This document shows positions 34,679-41,910 of a stretch of 64,000 nt of DNA, one piece after another. The stretch comes from Aquimarina rhabdastrellae. GTDB lineage: Bacteria; Bacteroidota; Bacteroidia; Flavobacteriales; Flavobacteriaceae. The first letter of the stretch is position 1. Every line of letters begins with the position of its first letter. Location of the stretch: positions 205,272 through 269,271 of the forward strand of contig CANDNT010000004.1 in the NCBI GenBank assembly GCA_947387485.1, read 5' to 3'. Both the position numbers and the translations under genes were made by a program. A model generated the notes under the pieces. The model was not told the DNA's origin, made no database searches, and saw nothing but the letters and a program-made list of their open reading frames with translations.

Positions 34679-37501
34679 ATGAAAAAAATTGCTTTAATGT
34701 TCCTTTTGTTTTGTTCTAGCTTTATGATAGCTCAAATACAAAATGGAACATTTACTATAACTCCTGCCACATTTAATGTGGATGACGAAATTACCATTAC
34801 AGTTTCTGATATCGATCCGAGTATATGGGGTGTATCTGATATTTTCCTATGGACTTGGTATTTTGATTCAAATGACAATCTTGGTGGTCCTACTACTAAT
34901 GGTGATTGGAATAACTCTGATGATCGTCAACGATTCACAAACAATGGTGATGGAACTTATTCTTTTGTGATGACTCCTTCTACTCATTTTCAAACTACAG
35001 ATATTGTACGCATAGGTGTTTTGGCTAAAGCTAAAAATGGAGATGGTGATAAAAAAACACCTGACCACTTAGTAGATGTTGGTGTTTTTCAAATCAACCT
35101 TACTGCTCCTACTGAAGATTTAAGTATTGTTGATCCAGGAAATGGTTTTACAATCACAGCTAATTCTGGTTCAAATGCAAATTATGTATTGTATGCAAAC
35201 GGAACAGCTGTAAACACACAAAATAACATCACAAACTATACGTATACTCATACTATAAACGAAAGTATTCGCTTTAGATTAGAAGTTACAGATCCTACAA
35301 GCTCAACAACAATAACAGAAGAATTTGCTGCTATTACAACACCTGATCCTACAGAAGCAGCCGTTCCTGCTAATATGAAAGATGGTCTCAATCTAGATCC
35401 ATCTGATTCTTCTACTGCAACTCTTGTAATGTATGCTCCAGGAAAAAACTTTGTTCATGTTATCGGAAATTTTAACGATAATGATTGGACTGTGTCAAAT
35501 GAATACTTATTAAATAAAGACAGTAGTTCAGACCGTTTCTGGATTACACTTAATAACTTAGATGACGTAGAAACTGACATTTTATATCAATATGTAGTTG
35601 ATGGCGAACTTAGAATTGCAGATCCTTATTCTCCTATGATTTTATCAGAGACAAATGATCAATTTATCAATGATACTACTTTTCCTAATCTTCCAGATTA
35701 CCCAACAGGAAAAACATCAACTGCTGTAACATGGTTTAATCCGCAAACTGCTTCTTTTGATTGGCAAGTAACAAACTTTACTAAACCAGCCAAAGAGGAT
35801 TTAGTTATATATGAAATATTAATACGTGATTTTGATGCATTACATTCATTTGATGCTGTAAAAAACAGATTAGATTACCTTCAAGATTTAGGAGTAAATG
35901 CTATTGAGTTAATGCCTGTTTCTGAATTTGATGGTAACGAAAGTTGGGGGTACAATCCGTCATTCCATATGGCATTGGATAAGTATTATGGTACTCCTAC
36001 TGCTTTTAAACAATTAATTGACGAATGCCATAGAAGAGGTATTGCTGTTATTGTAGATGTTGTATTTAATCACGCCTCTGGTCAACACCCTTTCTATAGA
36101 ATGTGGAATACTGATAATGGTGGTTTTGGTGGAAATGCGTCTGCAGATAGTCCGTTTTTTAATGAACAAGCAAGGCATTCTTATAATGTATTTAATGATT
36201 TTAATCATCAATCTACAGCTACTCAAGACTATGTAAAAAGAGTTTCTCAATATTGGATAGAAGAATATAATGTTGATGGTTTTAGATGGGATTTAACCAA
36301 AGGTTTTACACAAAACTGTGGAGGGTCTAATCAAGAAGCTTGTACTAATAACTATCAAGCAGATAGAGTTGCTGTATTAAAACAATATGCAGATAACCAA
36401 TGGGAAATTGATCCGGATTTCTATGTTATTTTTGAGCATTTAGGTTCTGGTGGATCTTTTAACGAAGAAACAGAATGGTCAAATTATCGTTTAAACGAAG
36501 GTAAAGGAATCATGTTTTGGGGTAATAGCAATCATGCGTATAACGAAGCCACAATGGGATACCATGATGGTGGGAAATCAAATTTCTCTGCGGTTTCTTA
36601 CTTAGAAAGAGGTTGGTCAACTCCAGCTAATATTAGTTATATGGAGAGTCATGATGAAGAACGTTTAATGTATAAAAACTTAAGATTTGGTAATGCTAGC
36701 GGAAGCTATTCTGTAAAGAATTTATCAACGGCATTAGATCGTATAGAATTAGCCGCAGCATTTTATTTTACCGTTCCTGGTCCTAAGATGATTTGGCAAT
36801 TTGGAGAGTTAGGCTATGATTTTTCTATTAATTATTGTACAGATGGTTCTATTAATGACAACTGTCGTGTAGGAAATAAACCTATTCGTTGGGATTACTT
36901 TAACGATCAAGATAGACGTGATGTTTATGATATGTTTGGTACTTTAATTGATTTAAAAAAGACTGAACGTATTTTCAAAACTAACGACTTTACAATTGAT
37001 TTATCAAGAACGAATGGATTAAAACGTATTCATCTTACAGATAACAATGCTACAGGAGATGAAATCAAGTATGTCACTATTCTAGGTAATTTTGGTGTTA
37101 CAACTCAAAACATAATTCCTGATTTTCAAGAAACAGGAACATGGTATGATATCTTAGATAATAATGCTTCTTTTAATGTTTCTGATGTTAGAAACTCTAT
37201 TAGTCTAGCTCCAGGAGAATTTAAGATTTATGCAAATGAGGCTAGAGTATTAAGTGTATCAGAATTTACTAATTTAAGAAGTTTAACTGTTGTCCCTAAC
37301 CCTACACAACATAGTTTCAGTATTCAAGAAACTGTAGAACAACTTAAAATTTATACAATTACTGGTCAATTAATTCAAACATACAAAGGTAATTTTGAAG
37401 CAGGTCACTCTTTTTCTGTTCAAAATATTCCTTCTGGATTATATCTTGTACATATCCAAAACGAAAAAGGAAACGCTATTAGTAAACTAGTAAAAAGGTA
37501 A
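34679..37501 (+). CDS. T9SS-secreted GH13 alpha-amylase (SusG-like role)
   Basis: The 940-residue extracellular enzyme starts the attack on starch. It has a signal peptide (IALMFLLFCSSFMIAQ), N-terminal beta domains (about 20-230, CBM/Ig-like) and a CBM48-like domain (VMYAPGKNFVHVIGNFNDNDW). The GH13 barrel has VIVDVVFNH, VDGFRWDLTKG with nucleophile Asp538, FYVIFEHLG with Glu586 and MESHDEER with Asp659. The C-terminal type A T9SS sorting domain starts SLTVVPNPTQHSF and ends KLVKR. Unlike the lipoprotein SusG of Bacteroides, this enzyme is exported by T9SS. It follows the sus genes after a terminator hairpin. Confidence 0.94.
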   Translation: MKKIALMFLLFCSSFMIAQIQNGTFTITPATFNVDDEITITVSDIDPSIWGVSDIFLWTWYFDSNDNLGGPTTNGDWNNSDDRQRFTNNGDGTYSFVMTPSTHFQTTDIVRIGVLAKAKNGDGDKKTPDHLVDVGVFQINLTAPTEDLSIVDPGNGFTITANSGSNANYVLYANGTAVNTQNNITNYTYTHTINESIRFRLEVTDPTSSTTITEEFAAITTPDPTEAAVPANMKDGLNLDPSDSSTATLVMYAPGKNFVHVIGNFNDNDWTVSNEYLLNKDSSSDRFWITLNNLDDVETDILYQYVVDGELRIADPYSPMILSETNDQFINDTTFPNLPDYPTGKTSTAVTWFNPQTASFDWQVTNFTKPAKEDLVIYEILIRDFDALHSFDAVKNRLDYLQDLGVNAIELMPVSEFDGNESWGYNPSFHMALDKYYGTPTAFKQLIDECHRRGIAVIVDVVFNHASGQHPFYRMWNTDNGGFGGNASADSPFFNEQARHSYNVFNDFNHQSTATQDYVKRVSQYWIEEYNVDGFRWDLTKGFTQNCGGSNQEACTNNYQADRVAVLKQYADNQWEIDPDFYVIFEHLGSGGSFNEETEWSNYRLNEGKGIMFWGNSNHAYNEATMGYHDGGKSNFSAVSYLERGWSTPANISYMESHDEERLMYKNLRFGNASGSYSVKNLSTALDRIELAAAFYFTVPGPKMIWQFGELGYDFSINYCTDGSINDNCRVGNKPIRWDYFNDQDRRDVYDMFGTLIDLKKTERIFKTNDFTIDLSRTNGLKRIHLTDNNATGDEIKYVTILGNFGVTTQNIIPDFQETGTWYDILDNNASFNVSDVRNSISLAPGEFKIYANEARVLSVSEFTNLRSLTVVPNPTQHSFSIQETVEQLKIYTITGQLIQTYKGNFEAGHSFSVQNIPSGLYLVHIQNEKGNAISKLVKR

Positions 37502-37522
37502 TTTTTATTAGAGACTAATCTT

Positions 37523-37557
37523 AAAAAAAGCACTCATATAAGAATGAGTGCTTTTTT
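37523..37557 (+). terminator. Terminator after the secreted amylase gene
   Basis: AAAAAAGCACTCAT pairs perfectly with ATGAGTGCTTTTTT around a 6-nt loop. It ends the alpha-glucan locus. Confidence 0.85.
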
Positions 37558-37581
37558 AATTTTATAAAAAACTGCTATAAT

Positions 37582-37992
37582 TTATAATTTATTCTTATTT
37601 GTCAAAATATCAATGGCTATAGCTTGACCTTCACTTTTAAATAGTAATTGAATAAATTTATTTTCTTTTAAATTATCTATGTTCTGTGTTATATAAGCTG
37701 CTATTTCATCTGCTGAAGCTTCTACTCCACCTGCATTAAACAATGTTATCTTTTCATTTAAATTGCACTTTTTATCCTTAAACATTGTTCCTTTCCCCAT
37801 AACTAACCAATCATAATTAAGGTCTGGAAAACGCTTTAATATCTTTTCTAATGTTTTACGGCTAGGTTCTCTTTTTTCGTTAATAATTCTTCCTATAGTT
37901 GAATTTTGAGAATATCCTAGCTCTCTACTTAAACTACTTTTATTCAAATTATAATGCTCTATAATTTGTTGAATTCTTTTATACCCTCCCAT
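37582..37992 (-). CDS. XRE-type helix-turn-helix regulator
   Basis: The 136-residue protein has a Cro/C1-type HTH at about residues 5-60 (IQQIIEHYNLNKSSLSRELGYSQNSTIGRIINEKREPSRKTLEKIL, given here in two overlapping readings of the same helix-turn-helix: LSRELGYS then IGRIIN). Helices follow up to residue 136. The pattern PDLNYDWLVMGKGTMF is typical of flavobacterial phage-repressor-like regulators. It is divergent from the 72-aa gene and the peptide-export locus, so local control of that locus is likely. It could also be a stand-alone regulator. Confidence 0.85.
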   Translation of the reverse strand: MGGYKRIQQIIEHYNLNKSSLSRELGYSQNSTIGRIINEKREPSRKTLEKILKRFPDLNYDWLVMGKGTMFKDKKCNLNEKITLFNAGGVEASADEIAAYITQNIDNLKENKFIQLLFKSEGQAIAIDILTNKNKL

Positions 37993-38203
37993 GTTTTATA
38001 TAAAAATTATGACCTCACTAATTATAGACTTCAATACTTTTAATCGTAATCAAAGTAACTTTGGTAATCATAAGTTTTAATTATATTTCTATTTTCTAAA
38101 CGAATTATTTTATCCCTATAAAGATTGAGCTTAAAACAAAAGATTCATATACTTTTAACAAACTTTTAGCAAACCTATCGATTATCAAAGCTATTATTTG
38201 AGA

Positions 38204-38211
38204 TATATTTG
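38204..38211 (+). promoter_or_regulatory. Candidate -7 element for the 72-aa gene
   Basis: TATATTTG matches TAnnTTTG, 58 bp before the ATG. It lies in a GATATATTTGTGATATATC context, so repeated GATATAT half-sites surround it and could bind the divergent XRE regulator. Confidence 0.45.
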
Positions 38212-38268
38212 TGATATATCAGTCTTCCAGATAATTTATTTTTTTTAATCACATCAAATCATTACTCT

Positions 38269-38487
38269 ATGAAAGAATATCAAAATAACGTATTGTATTA
38301 TTTAGGCATAGATCGTAACGATTTCACTCATAAGATATTAGAAAAAGATCAATATTACCTCGCTTTAGATCATAAAATAAAAGAACTTTATTACGCAGGA
38401 ATTCCATTATCAAAAGCTGCTAGTTTAATGTTACAAAAGGCTAATACTTTACTTATACATATGCTTCAACAAGATGCTGTAGCCTAA
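38269..38487 (+). CDS. Uncharacterised 72-aa helical protein at the head of the peptide locus
   Basis: The family is not recognised. The 72 residues (MKEYQNNVLYYLGIDRND...) look all-helical and cytoplasmic, with no signal, Cys or GG leader. A good -7 element precedes the gene. It lies between the XRE regulator and the precursor gene in the export direction. It could be a small regulator, a chaperone or an immunity-like protein. This is position-based speculation. Confidence 0.6.
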   Translation: MKEYQNNVLYYLGIDRNDFTHKILEKDQYYLALDHKIKELYYAGIPLSKAASLMLQKANTLLIHMLQQDAVA

Positions 38488-38744
38488 ACAATAATAACTT
38501 TATTGTATAAATTATTATTGTCATTCTTATAATTCTCTTCCTATATACTTTACACAAACACCTTAACACTATCAATTCATCAAAGAATTAACTTTATATC
38601 TCAATTTTCATTAATCACAAATGTTAATTTTATCACAATTACCTTATTCTTATTAACACGAAAACGATTGCGGTTAACCCGTCATTTTTTACCAGTATGA
38701 TTATTTATTAGATTTATAACTCATTAATTTTTAATTTATTAATC
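38488..38744. other. Leader region of the peptide precursor gene
   Basis: This 257-bp AT-rich gap has no gene. It holds a LacI-type operator (38659-38672) and a weak -7-like TAGATTTA (38710-38717) upstream of the precursor ATG. Confidence 0.5.
38659..38672. promoter_or_regulatory. LacI-type operator upstream of the peptide precursor (site 2)
   Basis: CGAAAACGATTGCG differs at one base from the reverse complement of the susC-proximal operator (CGAAAACGTTTGCG). It is 73 bp before the precursor ATG and about 38 bp before a weak -7-like TAGATTTA. This ties the peptide gene to the alpha-glucan regulator or to another LacI protein. Confidence 0.6.
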
Positions 38745-38945
38745 ATGAAAAAGTCGGCGATTTTAAGTAAGATCAAAGGAGAGCTTTTAGACAAAGAAGA
38801 GTCTAAACAAATTACTGGAGGGTATACAGGAGGTTGTTACCACCCAAGATGTAATAATCATCCTTATCCACCAAGAGGTATCTGGGATAATAGATGTGGA
38901 TACTTATATTGGGATCCAGCTATTTATAGTTATTGCAAGCCTTAA
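38745..38945 (+). CDS. Double-glycine-leader peptide precursor with four-Cys core
   Basis: The 66-residue precursor has a leader rich in Lys and Glu (MKKSAILSKIKGELLDKEES) ending in the double-glycine motif QITGG at residues 25-26. That is the site where C39-peptidase ABC exporters cut. The core (27-66) is aromatic and Cys-rich: YTGGCYHPRC, then NNHPYPPRGIWDNRC, then GYLYWDPAIYSYCKP, with Cys at 31, 36, 51 and 64, enough for two disulfides. A second GG at 29-30 is an alternative cleavage site. No Ser/Thr-rich lanthipeptide pattern is present. Downstream genes encode a glycosyltransferase-like protein, a disulfide-forming fusion and the exporter. The product is probably a secreted, oxidised and perhaps glycosylated peptide. 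Confidence 0.85.
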   Translation: MKKSAILSKIKGELLDKEESKQITGGYTGGCYHPRCNNHPYPPRGIWDNRCGYLYWDPAIYSYCKP

Positions 38946-38962
38946 TTTCATCAATCATTAAC

Positions 38963-38990
38963 AAAAAAGGATGCTCAGGCATCCTTTTTT
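38963..38990 (+). terminator. Strong hairpin between precursor and downstream export genes
   Basis: A perfect 12-bp stem (AAAAAAGGATGC with GCATCCTTTTTT) has a 4-nt TCAG loop. Placed just after the precursor gene, it likely lets only some transcripts read into the maturation genes, so that precursor exceeds enzyme. Confidence 0.88.
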
Positions 38991-39007
38991 AAATTTAAGT
39001 TATCTCT

Positions 39008-40282
39008 ATGAAAATCATTCAAAGTTATTGGACAAAGCCTGCTTATCACAATTCTACCGACATCAACTCTAGATTCAATGGTGGTTGGCCTGATCAAAAA
39101 AAAGCATTTTATAGCTTTGCCTTAAGTGCATTATCTATTCGTGAACAATATCAACAGTTAGAATTATATACAGACACAAAAGGTAAACAATTATTTAATG
39201 AACTTTTAGAATTACCCTATACTCAAATTCATACTACATTAGACAGTATGGATGATTACGATCCTGGTTTATGGGCCTTAGGTAAACTTAAAGTATGTGC
39301 TGCACAGGAAACGCCTTTTCTTCATATCGATAATGATATTTTCTTATGGGACAAAATTGATTATCAGCCTGAAAATTATCATCTTATTGCTCAAAATATA
39401 GAAGAAGACTTTCCAAATTATGGAAAATCTTTTAAATACATGCTAGCAAACTTTGATAAGATTCCCAACGAATTACTTAATACTTTTAATAAACATAAAA
39501 AAATTCTAGCCTATAATGCAGGTGTTATTGGTGGTACCCAACTGGATTTTTTTAAAGAACTTTCTGAAAAAGCTTTCGATTTAATTCATCAAAATGATCG
39601 CCATTTAAAGCACATTAATCTAGGTATCTTTAATACTATTTTTGAACAACAATTAGGTTACAGCATTACAGAAAAACAACAATTAAATATTCAATATCTA
39701 TACGATCATGTTTCTCCTAATTTTGCAGAAATTATAGATTTTAGTAGTGTTCAAGTACTAACTAATTATATTCATTGTATAGGTTTCGCAAAAAAATCTG
39801 TATTTGCATGTGAACAAATCGAAGCTAGATTAGCTTATCATTTCCCAGAATACTATAAGCACATTAATACCAAACTAAGCAAAGAGTTCATTGGATTTGA
39901 TTCTTCTCAAACTATATCAAAAAGACGTCTTGATTATATTTTTAAATGCTATGATTTTATGGCAAATAATACTATTGATCAGATATGGAATACGCCATTT
40001 AAAGTAACTGATAATTGTACTATTGATATAGATTCTTCTCCTATTAAAATCACTTATAAAAATCCTTATAATGATCAATATGAAACACAAAAATTGGATG
40101 GATGGAATATGATTATTTTATATTTTATGGAACCTGTAACTATAAGTGAACTCTATGAAGAGTTAATTACTGATCCTGACATTTTAAAGAAATTTAATAG
40201 TAATATTTTAAAATTTAAGGCTGATCTTTTATCTTTTGTTCTAGAGAAAACCTTACTTTTGGAGGTATTAAGTCCAATTTAA
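39008..40282 (+). CDS. DUF6734 glycosyltransferase-like protein
   Basis: The 424-residue soluble protein matches the DUF6734 pattern: N-terminal QSYWTK...GGWPDQKKAFYSFALSALSIREQY, ELYTDTKGKQL, LPYTQIHTTLD and DPGLWALGKLKVCAAQETPF. A DxD-type motif HIDNDIFLW (Asp108, Asp110) and a YNAGVIGG loop (about 169-176) are the features of GT-A fold glycosyltransferases such as GT8. The reaction is unproven. Within a peptide-export locus it may glycosylate the precursor core (Cys, Tyr or Asn). The C-terminal 130 residues include a possible PqqD-like or wHTH segment (QKLDGWNMIILYFMEPVTISELYEEL), which could bind the leader peptide. Confidence 0.75.
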   Translation: MKIIQSYWTKPAYHNSTDINSRFNGGWPDQKKAFYSFALSALSIREQYQQLELYTDTKGKQLFNELLELPYTQIHTTLDSMDDYDPGLWALGKLKVCAAQETPFLHIDNDIFLWDKIDYQPENYHLIAQNIEEDFPNYGKSFKYMLANFDKIPNELLNTFNKHKKILAYNAGVIGGTQLDFFKELSEKAFDLIHQNDRHLKHINLGIFNTIFEQQLGYSITEKQQLNIQYLYDHVSPNFAEIIDFSSVQVLTNYIHCIGFAKKSVFACEQIEARLAYHFPEYYKHINTKLSKEFIGFDSSQTISKRRLDYIFKCYDFMANNTIDQIWNTPFKVTDNCTIDIDSSPIKITYKNPYNDQYETQKLDGWNMIILYFMEPVTISELYEELITDPDILKKFNSNILKFKADLLSFVLEKTLLLEVLSPI

Positions 40283-40304
40283 TTTTTGTTCATTCATCAA
40301 ATCT

Positions 40305-41903
40305 ATGGAAGATTCTTTAGTTTATTTGTTAAAAAACTTACTAAAACAACAAAAAATAAAGATAAATTCAGATGAATTATCTTTTCAAATTTTAAGTCAT
40401 CCTACCTATCCTAGTTTACACGCAATCACGGGGGTATTAGATCATTTTGGTATAGAAAATACAGCGCTACGTATTCCTGTATCAAACGAAACGTTACAAT
40501 ATCTTGAAGGTAGTTTTTTAGTACAAGTTCAAAATCATACGGGACATCATTTTGTAATTTGTAAAGTTATAAAAGATCGTTTCTATATTACTTTCAATAA
40601 AGAGTACAGTCAAGATTTAGATGCCAACGAGTTTTTAGAACTATGGACAGGAGTTTTAGTCTCTGTAGAGGCAAACCAAGAAGAGTCTTCAAATTCATCT
40701 TCTCTTAATATTTCTTATAGTGTTATTGGCGGAGCTATACTACTACTTCTTTCACTATTCTTTATTCAAAAACCATCTCTATATACCTCATTACATTTCA
40801 TACTTACAGCTTTGGGATGTGGTATAAGTGTATTAATTATATTGAAAGAGTTAGGTATTGAATCAAAAGCTTTAAACGCATTTTGTTCTAATGAAGAAAA
40901 TACTAAAAAAGATTGTGATAAGGTTTTATCATCAGATGGAGCTACATTATTTGGCTTTTTAAAGCTAAGTGATATTTCTTTGATTTACTTTTTTGGTCTT
41001 TTACTTTCTTGGATTTTATGTACTATAGGCAATCATAGTTATTCATTAATAACAGCACTTAGTTATACAGTACTACCTATTACACTATATTCTATATACT
41101 ACCAAGCAAAAGTAGTTAAACAATGGTGTACCTTATGTTTAAGTATTGTTTCTATTTTATGGCTTCAAGTATTCATCAACTATTTTGGTAGTTTTAATTT
41201 AGACTTTTTAGACTTAATTTATTTAGATTATATCATAATATTGTTTAGTTTTATAGCCATAGCTGCATTATGGTTTTCCATCGCACCTGCATTAAGACAA
41301 GGAAAAGAATATAAAGATTTAAAAATTAAATATTTTAAATTTAAACGTAATTTCTCTATGTTCGATGCAATGCTTAACAAATCTGAGCAGCTTGATATTA
41401 ACATTTCTGATAAAAATGAGATCATTCTAGGTAACAAAACCCCCAAACCTGAACTCATTATTACAGTAATCACTAATCCATTATGTGGCTACTGTAAAGA
41501 AGTACATAAGTTAGTTGAACAAATATTAGACCGTCACTATCAAGACGTACAAATTCGAATACGTTTTAATGTATCGACAGGAAATCTTGATCATGATGGC
41601 GTTAAAATTACCGCAAAATTGATAGAACTATATCACACACAAGGAGAAGAAACATGCTTAGCAGCAATGCATGATAGTTATGGTGTTCTTACTCCAAAAG
41701 TCTGGATTGAGAAATGGGGAACTCATCAAGACAATTCTTTTGTAAATACCTTAACATCACAATATGAGTGGTGTGTTGCTAATCATAAAAACTTTACGCC
41801 AGAAATTCTTATTAACGGAAAAACTTTTCCTAAAGAATACGATCGACAAGATATATTCTTTTTTATAGAAGACCTCGTAGAGCAAAATCAATTAAAAGCT
41901 TAA
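40305..41903 (+). CDS. C39-like / vitamin K epoxide reductase / thioredoxin fusion protein
   Basis: The 532-residue membrane protein likely makes disulfides in the exported peptide. Residues 1-120 resemble a C39 peptidase-like domain without the catalytic Cys (SHPTYPSLHAITGVLDHFG, HHFVICKV), so it may bind leader. Five or six membrane helices follow (about 135-325), with the VKOR Cys pairs Cys194/Cys204 in the loop and the active site WCTLC (Cys275, Cys278). The C-terminal domain is thioredoxin/DsbA-like with NPLCGYC (Cys394, Cys397). This three-part fusion is a known accompaniment of Bacteroidota GG-leader peptide exporters. It starts 22 bp after the DUF6734 gene and ends 7 bp before the ABC exporter. 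Confidence 0.9.
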   Translation: MEDSLVYLLKNLLKQQKIKINSDELSFQILSHPTYPSLHAITGVLDHFGIENTALRIPVSNETLQYLEGSFLVQVQNHTGHHFVICKVIKDRFYITFNKEYSQDLDANEFLELWTGVLVSVEANQEESSNSSSLNISYSVIGGAILLLLSLFFIQKPSLYTSLHFILTALGCGISVLIILKELGIESKALNAFCSNEENTKKDCDKVLSSDGATLFGFLKLSDISLIYFFGLLLSWILCTIGNHSYSLITALSYTVLPITLYSIYYQAKVVKQWCTLCLSIVSILWLQVFINYFGSFNLDFLDLIYLDYIIILFSFIAIAALWFSIAPALRQGKEYKDLKIKYFKFKRNFSMFDAMLNKSEQLDINISDKNEIILGNKTPKPELIITVITNPLCGYCKEVHKLVEQILDRHYQDVQIRIRFNVSTGNLDHDGVKITAKLIELYHTQGEETCLAAMHDSYGVLTPKVWIEKWGTHQDNSFVNTLTSQYEWCVANHKNFTPEILINGKTFPKEYDRQDIFFFIEDLVEQNQLKA

Positions 41904-41910
41904 CATCTTA

